From Paroedura picta (Eukaryota > Chordata > Lepidosauria > Squamata > Gekkonidae), in assembly GCF_049243985.1 (NCBI RefSeq), contig NC_135386.1, forward strand, positions 9,257,501 through 9,321,500: 64,000 bases of DNA, written 5' to 3'. A model generated the notes under the pieces. That model did no database searches. It was given only the letters and a program-made list of their open reading frames with translations, and was not told where the DNA came from. Both the position numbers and the translations under genes were made by a program. Of the stretch, positions 38,701-47,700 are shown in pieces. The first letter of the stretch is position 1. Each line of letters begins with the position of its first letter.

Positions 38701-41700
38701 GACATGGGCTGCCTAATGCAAGGATCGATCAGGGATTGGTGTGCACCCGAAGAGTAGGGTGGGGAGATGGGCTGGCTGGCTGGCTGGCTGGCTGGCTACA
38801 GAGATGCTGAGGGGATGGGCTGGCACTCAGGAGATGGAGTTGCAATAGTCTTCTTTCCTGCTCGGACAAACCACTGGCCCTGAGAGCTCAGCTTCCCCCT
38901 GTAGCAGTTCCAGGTTCGAACCTGAAATTGGGGCCACTGTGGGTGGGCAGGTAGTTGTGAGTTCCTGCATAGTGCCGGGGGTTGGACTAGATGACCCCGG
39001 AGGTCCCTCCCGACTCTTCTACGGTTTTATGATTCTAACTGGGTGTGCATCAGGGGAAAGTGCACCTAGTCTATCAAGTATTGGGAGAAGCAAAGGCTTG
39101 CAGTGCACTAAACATGATTCAGGCCCTTCTGCAGCAAAGGCCTAATTCTGCATGGAAGCAACTGCGCTGGAGATAAATATCGGAGATCAATTCATGCAGG
39201 GATATTTTTAGATCCGTCCCCGAAGGCAACTCACGGTCTACGGACAATGCAAACAACTTTAGATACTAGCTAGGCCTGCCGTGTGGGGCTTTTTTGAAAG
39301 CGTTTCCCAGATCCAAGAGGCATTGCATAGCTCAAGATGTCAGAGAATCTGAACCAAACATATGTACAGCGCTTGGCTCTGCTTTCTCTCAAGTTTCTGT
39401 CCTCGATCCAGCCATCAGGCTGTTCCCATCCCAGCCAGAATGACAGCATGTGCCTTTAGGATTCAGGGGTAGTCAAACTGCGGCCCTCCAGAAGTCCATG
39501 GACTACAATCCCCATGAGCCCCTGCCAGCGTTCGCTGGCAGGGGCTCCTGGGAATTGCAGTCCATGGACATCTGGAGGGCCGCAGTTTGACTACCCCTGC
39601 TTTAGATGGTATCATTGCCAGAGAAAAGATTATCATAGAAAAACGCATATCACGTTCAGTAGCAAGCATACGACACTCTACAGCAGCACAGAAGCTGTGA
39701 TGGGCAGAGTTCCACTTCCGGTAACAGAATCTGAGCCCAGTTCGAATTCTGGTGGGGCTGCCCAAAACTCACCTGGGCACAGTAGGAAGAAGAGGTTCCG
39801 GTGGGCACTGAGTGAGCTCACACCTGTGGCTGTACCTGGGGCCGTAAGGAACACAGGTGGACACAGCAAGGTGTCGAGTCTAGACCAGGAGTGGCCAAAC
39901 CGTGGTTCTCCGGATGTCCACGGACTACAATTCCCATGAGCTCATGGGAATTGCAGTCCATGGACATCCGGAGAAGCCCAGTTCGGCCACCCCTGATTTA
40001 GGCCACCTCCCCAAAGGATCTGTTGGCTGGGGACTAACGCAAGAAACATTAGTGTTCCATTAGTGTACAGTTTTCTCTTTTGAAGGGAGCCTTCATTTTC
40101 CTGCAATAATCTTAAACTTGCCAGGAGCTGCTCCGAAGTTTTCTCTTTGATTTTCAAAATGAAAAGAAGAAGATGGCAGTCGCCTTTCCCCAAATACCTC
40201 TGCAATCAGAGGGGTATATTTGCTGTACATTACAGGTCTTTTTTTCCCAAGTAAGCTCTGAGTAGGAAAATCAAAGTCGCTCTTGTTATCTGTCTTCTGT
40301 CATCCCTCTCTCTGTCTTCTGCCTTTGTGCCATCTGTCCCTCTTGACAGGGAAATGACTGTACAGTGGGGTTAACAATCTCCATTTCACCAATATTGCAG
40401 CCTGGTGCTGCAGCCTTCTATTCCCCTCTCCCCCGGTGCATGCAAGGGTGTTTCTTTGTGGCTGCATGCAGCTCCATTAAATGGGAAACCGGCACACATA
40501 ATCTCTTCCTTACATTTTCCAGGGTATTCATGTCCGGGAACAAAAATCAGAATACACGTCTGTACAAGCGCGCAAGCGATCTGTGTGTTCGTACCCCCAA
40601 AATTAGTACGGGTGTGACCGATGTACTAATGTCCCCGTTTTTCCTCAGTAAAGCATGAGAAGGTGTAGAAATTGGACTTCGCTTCCTCCCCTCTCCTTTT
40701 AGCACAATTCTTTGCATTGTCGAGGGGCGGTATACGTGATTCTCCGTTTTGTAATAGCTTTACAGTGACCTTTCAGGGCCTGCCCCTTTCTGCAGTGACT
40801 GAGGCTGTTTGTGTCTCTCTCTCACAGCTATTCAGTGAAAAGATCAGCGGAGCTGAAGGGACAAAACTCCATGAGGACTTCCAAGAGATGGAGAGGGTAA
40901 GGAGAGTTTCCTGCCAAGATTAGCTGCGATTCCTTCCCCTCAATCCCAGCTTTCATGGCTCCTACCTCAGGTCTTCCAGAGTGCCTTGTGAGAGTTTCTA
41001 GATGCGCCCTGAGCTTGGTACGCATGTTGGGGGCACACAGGGGCACGGGCCATAAAGCTTTCCGGCGACTTCCTCAAGAGAAGGTGCCAGTCTCTTATGC
41101 AGGGGTAGTCAAACTGCGGCCCTCGAGATGTCCATGGACTACAATGCCCATGAGCCCCTGCCAGCATTCGCTGGTGACTTCCTCAGGAGAAGGTGCCAGT
41201 CTCTTATGCAGGGGCAGCCAACCTGTGGTCCTCCAGATGTTCATGGACTACAATTCCCATGAGCCCCTGCCAGCATTCGCTGGCAGGGTCTCATGGGAAT
41301 TGTAGTCCATGAACATCTGGAGGACCACAGGTTGGCTGCTCCTGCCCTGGAGTACTGTGGAGGAAGGGTGGAATAAAAATCCACTGGACTCTAAACCAGG
41401 GATTCCCAGCTGCTGGCAGCTCTGGAAGGGGGTCTGCAGCCTTCCTCCTCCTGCCTCAATGGATTGGCCACAGGCTAGGGAATCAGCCACTTCCATTGTT
41501 CCCCCCCCTCCTGAGCGTGAATAAGTTTTCTTGTGGTTTCTGTGGCTGGGAGGGGGCAGATCCTACTCCCACCTTAAACCACCTCCTGTCTCTCTCCCCC
41601 CTCTCAGTTCTCCTTGAGCCTGCCTGTTAACATGGGTGATGATGTCACTTCCTGGGGAGGGGGGGCTGACAGGGAGGTGTGGCCAGCCGACATCACTTCC

Positions 41701-44700
41701 GGGGTTCCTAAAAGAAGAATTATTTCAAGGGCTCCTCCACGGTCAAAAGGTTGAAAGGGGGCTGCTCTAGACAGAGACGGCAGATATCCCATTGTAGTTT
41801 CCTAAAAATGAGAGACCTCCAGACCTGCAGTTTTGTTCCTGAACATCCCTGCCTGCTTCATGAAAGGCCAGGCCGTACAGCATCCTGGCATGATTATATT
41901 TAGCCCTTCTGCCAGCTGAGATTCCTGTTCCTGAGACATTATTCCACTGAATCTGATTTCGAAGGCAGGGTTTTGTACAACACCTGCGAAGACCAGGATG
42001 CACTGCTGCCGGGCAGTGAACGCTCCCTTGAAGGACCCTTCTTATCGATGTTTTCCTTGCAGAAAATCGAGGTCACCAACAAAGTGGTGGCAGAACTCTT
42101 GTCGAAATCCACGGAATACCTCCAGCCCAATCCAGGTAAGAGACGATCACGGCGGCTCAGTCCGTGATGTGCATTAAAAAAAAACCAAATGTTTGCAAAG
42201 CTATCTCAGCAAGGCGTGTGCCTAATTTGGTGTAGTGTGGAGGAAATAAAATTCAGCACCATAGAATCGGATTTCTGCGGTGGTCTTTCAAATAATTCTG
42301 TGTTGACCCAAGAATCCTCACAAACCTCGGGGCGAAGTTTCTGTACACCCAGGGGAATTGGCTGCAATTTTATTTATTTTATTGATTGATTATGATGGGG
42401 TTTTTAAGGCCACCCCTCTCCAAAAGTGGCCCTCAGGCTATAAAACATATCAAAGACAAATTCAAACAAAACAAACTTTAGGCTAAAAACAGTAGTAAAA
42501 TTCCAACTGTGATCCCTCCATCCCAGAAACTACCTAGCATGACAGGTGAACCAGCTATAAAGACAGACTCTGTGGCCCGGCTTAAGATGGGGAGTTCTCA
42601 AGAGGGTGGTGACCACAGATGTTCTCAAGAGGGTGACCACAGATGTGAGGTAGCCAATTTAGATGTTAGCGTTGAGACCCTGGAATTCAATCAAATGCCT
42701 GGTGGAAGAGCTCCACCGTGGAGGCCCTCTGGAAGTTCGGAAGCCCCGTGAGGGGCTATGTTTCCGCCGGCAGCTCATTCAACCAGGCTGGAGCCAGGGC
42801 CAATGAAATCTCTGGTTCTGGTTGAGACCAGGCACACCTCTTTATGGCCAGCGTATATGGTGGGGCAGGGTTGGGTAGGATCCTATCCCAAACCACTGCA
42901 GCCTCAAGGGTCTCCCCTCCCTCCTTTCATGCAACCCAGGGGTAGTCAACCTGTGGTCCTTCAGAGGTCCATGGACAACCATTCCCACGAGCCCCTGCCA
43001 GCAAACGCTGGCAGGGGCTCGTGGGAATGGTAGTCCACGAACATCTGGAGGACCACAGGTTGACCAACCCTGATGCAATCCACTTGGGAGATCGTTCCAG
43101 ATGGAAGGACGAAATGACACTCCCATTTGCACTCATTTTCATCCTTTTGTTTGGTTCCCGTCTCCGTTTATTGCATTTCTCTTGTTTAGCCTCCAGAGCC
43201 AAGCTGGGAATGTTGAACACCGTGTCCAAGATCCGAGGGCAAGTGAAAGCCACGGGGTACCCACAGCCGGAGGGGCTGCTTGGGGACTGCATGCTTCGGT
43301 ACGGGAGAGAACTCGGCGAGGAGTCGACGTTTGGTGAGCATGAGGCGCTGTGCAGCGCTGGCTGTATGTCCGTGCAGGAAAAACAAAGCAGCAGATCGTT
43401 GGGAGGGAATCTAGGTCTGTGTCCCGAGGCGCTTACAGTTGCCGGGGAAGTGACTTTCACGGCAACGTTCATTGATTGATCCTTTATGGATCGCTTCTTT
43501 AGCCCTTCCTTGCGCTGATCCGCGTGGGTGTGAGCAAAAACGTCCTAGTCTGATCATGCAACAATCTACTGGGCCATTCAGCGAACAAGCCAGGAGTCGA
43601 ACTCTTGGTTTTCATCCTACTTTGGGATCCTGACTTCTGTGAGAGAACAGAGCCCGGATCACTGAGGCTTGTGGCTGTTGTCATGACAGCAAATTGGTGC
43701 TTGATCCAAGTAATGTGTGTGGGGCAAGGAGTGGAGGACATGCGCAGCAGTGGCAGACCGCATTCACGCACGATTGGAATTTAATTCCACTTGGCTGGGA
43801 CGTCAAGAGACTGCCCCCTTCTGGGAAAGCAGAGGGCGAAATGGGGAGCCTGTGAACTAATGCCTGAGCCTTTTCGATCTGTTTTTAAAGCACGCGCAAC
43901 ACTGCCTGTGACGCTTAAATGTCGCCTCTTCCTTTCAGGGGCCGCTCTGATCGACGTGGGGGAGAGCATGAAGCAGATGGCTGAAGTGAAGGACTTTCTG
44001 GACATCAACGTCAAGCAGAACTTCATTGACCCTCTTCAGTTGCTGCAGGACAAAGACTTGAAAGAGATCGGGGTGAATTTCCCTTGCTTTAAAAAAAAAA
44101 ATTCTATCCTTGCTTAAAAAAAAAAAAAGTTCCATCCTTGCTTTAAAAAAAAAAAAAGTTCCATCCTTGCTTTAAAAAAAAAAATCTACATTCTGCTGCT
44201 ACCTTACGCGTGAAAGATTGCTTACGTTTAAAGTTGCTGTGTTTGTGCGGAATTCCTCTTGGGAAGTGTCACTTTTCTCCTTCTTTTTTGATTTTTTTTT
44301 TAATGCAACATGAAAGCACGGGATTCGGTAGTGGGCCGCAATTGCAAGGTTAGGTGGGTATTTAAGCTGCAGCTCTAGATGGCATTACGAAGGCAATTTC
44401 TGTGGCGATTTCTTAGTAACGGCCACTTAAAGCGACAGGCACTGTCCCTACCATTTGAGGGGAGGGTTGTTTGGTGGTTGTTTGTAGTGTCCAGATTTTC
44501 CTGCAAACCTGAGTCGTTTCTTGGGTTGTCAGAAAGATCTTCCTCATCCGTCCGAGGCTTCAAGCTTCCACCAAAGAAAACATGCTGAGAATTTGGCAGG
44601 TGGATGTTAGATAGAAGATAGAAGAACCCTAGAATCTGACCCAAAGATAAAAAATAGCTGTCTTTTGGCAGGGGCCTGCTTCTAATTTGCACCGTCTGAA

Positions 44701-47700
44701 GCGCTTTCACGTTGGACGATAGATCCAGCATGTACGGATTTATTGTCGAGAATGTCAAGGCGGCCAATAACTGGATTGTTTGCAGATGCCGTGGGGGTTC
44801 TGCAGCCTGCGGAATCCCATGGAACTTACCCTTGGCGCATAAATCAATGTCACCGAATTCATCTTCCAAAAAGAAAATGCCTGTAAATCCTCTCCCTTCT
44901 CACGTGGGGCTTCTTACCGCTCGTTCTAACAGTTGGACTTAACTCCCGCTTTCTTTTTTTCGACAGCACCATCTAAAGAAACTGGAAGGCCGACGCCTGG
45001 ACTACGACTACAAAAAGAAGCGCCTGGGAAAGGTACCAGATGAGGAAGTCAAGCAAGCCGTGGAGAAGTTTGAAGAGTCCAAAGAGCTGGCGGAGAGGAG
45101 CATGTTCAATTTTTTAGAAAACGATGTAAGCCGTTTGGTATCTTGCTGTGCGCAAGAGGCATCTAGATTCATAGACGTGGAAGGGACCTCCTGGGTCATC
45201 TAGTCCAACCCCCTGCACTATGCAGGACACTCACAACCCTCTCGCTCATCCACTGTCACCTGCCACCCCCTTGAGCCTTCTCAGAATCAGCCTCTCCATC
45301 AGATGGACCTTTTTAAAGATGGAGAACCCACCACCTCCCGAGGAAGCCTGTTCCACTGAGAAATCGGTCTGACTGTCGGGGGTCTGTGAGAAGGGTGTTC
45401 ACCCGTTGGCCCTTCTTTGTTGGCAGGAAGGACGGCTAGCTTCTTGCTGCGAGACGGGCCTGGCTAGCTTCTTGCTGCAAGAGGTGGGGGGAAGAGGCAG
45501 GCGTTGCCGCAGAAGAGGCAGGCACGGAGCGTTAGCTCCGCACACACGTGTTTTCACCACCAGGGGGCGCTAACGCGCATGCGCAGTGCCACGGGCCGCC
45601 AGCTCTTCCCTACCCACGGAGGCGGTCCTCAACCATAAAAAGGTTGGGCACTGCTGTTATAGATGTTATGTTACATATGTTATGTTATAGATGTTTTATG
45701 ATGCTTTGGGCTGATCTTGCGTTGAGCAGGGGGTTGGACTAGATGGCCTGTATGGCCCCTTCCAACTCTATGATTCTATGATTCTATGAGCAGGGGGTTG
45801 GACTAGATGACCTGTGTGGCCCCTTCCAACTCTATGGTTCTATGATTCTATGAGCAGGGGGTTGGACTAGATGACCTGTGTGGCCCCTTCCAACTCTATG
45901 ATTCTATGATTCTATGAGCAGGGGGTTGGACTAGATGACCTGTGTGGCCCCTTCCAACTCTATGGTTCTATGATTCTATGAGCAGGGGGTTGGACTAGAT
46001 GACCTGTGTGGCCCCTTCCAACTCTATGATTCTATGATTCTATGAGCAGGGGGTTGGACTAGATGGCCTGTGTGGCCCCTTCCAACTCTAGGATTCTATG
46101 ATTCTATGATAGATGGCAGGTTCAACCTTACCTGTCGTCGGCCATTATCAAAATATCTTGGAGATATTTAAACCATAGAACCATAGAGTTGGAAGGGATC
46201 AGCCTCAAGCATCCAGAAGAAGTAGGTGTCAAGTAGGAAACTGGGTCGGGGAGTCGACATGCAACAGATCTTTTGGGACTGGGAGTCTGAATGCCCCGGA
46301 ATAGATCCTTTTGAATGGGTTGTGCCATTAAGGCTCTCTGTCCAGCTCCTTTTAAACAGGTTGCAGGAGGGAACCTTCTCCTCCCCTCCCTTCATTCCTC
46401 CAAACGTTGCCCATCCCCAGACTACTCCTAGAGCCATCCCTGCTCTCTCCTGGCTCCAGCTGTCTCCACCTCTGGTCGTAGAAAGACCATCTGATCAATT
46501 GGGGTGGGTGAGTAGATTAATGAGGAAACGGTGGATCGCTAGATGTGTAAGAATTGTTTGAAAGAAAAATAGGAAACTTTAAATACCTAGTTCTAAGGGG
46601 GGGGGGGAGAAGCACTAAATGTTCAGCAAAGATGGCAGAGAATGCAGAATCTCTCCTTAGAATTTCAAAAAACATGCCCAGCTTGAAACTAATAAGGAGA
46701 GACCAACCATGGACACCCCCCCTCGCTCCCCCCCCCCAAAAAAATCAGTGCTCTGACACTACCTGCTATTTCTCATCGTTCTGCAGAATGCATGCCCTGC
46801 AATTCTCAAGAGAAAACCGTTTGTTTTTTTTAAAGGCACCGATTGCAGGCACAGGATTTGAATGGAAGGAATGCCGAATTCCAATTCCGTGACGTTTGGA
46901 AGGAAGCAGCCCGTGCAAAAAGGGCCTGTCGTGGCAGCTGGACTTATTGAGTTCCTTACCTATTGCTTTTAGAAGGCTGCCACCTAGCGAGAGCCATGTA
47001 GATTCCCAGCACCACCGCCTCTCGGGGACTGCCAATTTGCAGCTGTTGCAAGAAGGCCAAAAAATGTCTGAAGAACAGCCCTTGGGCTTCCCCAGGGCAG
47101 AGCGCTCGCCTTGAAACCATTGCAGCCTTACCTGGGGGAGCACTGTGGCCGAGAACACAAGCAGGGCGTTCGGAAGCGGTAGATTTACACGGTGGATGTA
47201 AATCCTTGGCAGATTTACACGGTGCTGTGAAACGAAGCACTCTTCTAGGGGTGTGAGTGTCCCGCATAGTGCAGGGGGTTGGACTAGATGACCCATGAGG
47301 TCCCTTCCAACTCTATGATTCTATGATTCTCCTTCCAGGGATGTGATCGTGCCAGCCTACCTCACCGGCTGGTTGTCAGGACAGCTTAAATCAGGGGCAG
47401 TCGAACTGCGGCCCTCCAGATGTCCATGGACTACAATCCCCATGAGCCCCTGCCAGCGAACGCTGGCAGGGGCTCATGGGGATTGTAGTCCATGGGCATC
47501 TGGAGGGCCGCAGTTCGACTACCCTGGCTTAAATAATATAGAAGATAATACCTCTGTTCCTAGGTAGATCTGTGTTGGACTTTTTAAAAAGTAATATAAA
47601 AATACTTGCTGAACGGGAAGTTTTGCCAGCCAGAATCCATGGATTAGGCCTTCGGTTCCCACAGGTCTCCGTTGGGGTAAGACGTCTTCTGGGCCAAATG

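Larger units (their letters stand above)
20695..40827 (+). other. SH3GL3 intron 1 (20.1 kb), no other gene recognised
   Basis: Read on both strands, this intron shows SINE, CR1, hAT and LINE pieces (listed separately) and otherwise unique DNA. An open frame of 325 codons on the - strand (23775-24752) resembles no family I know. A very long first intron is usual for SH3GL3. Confidence 0.8.
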
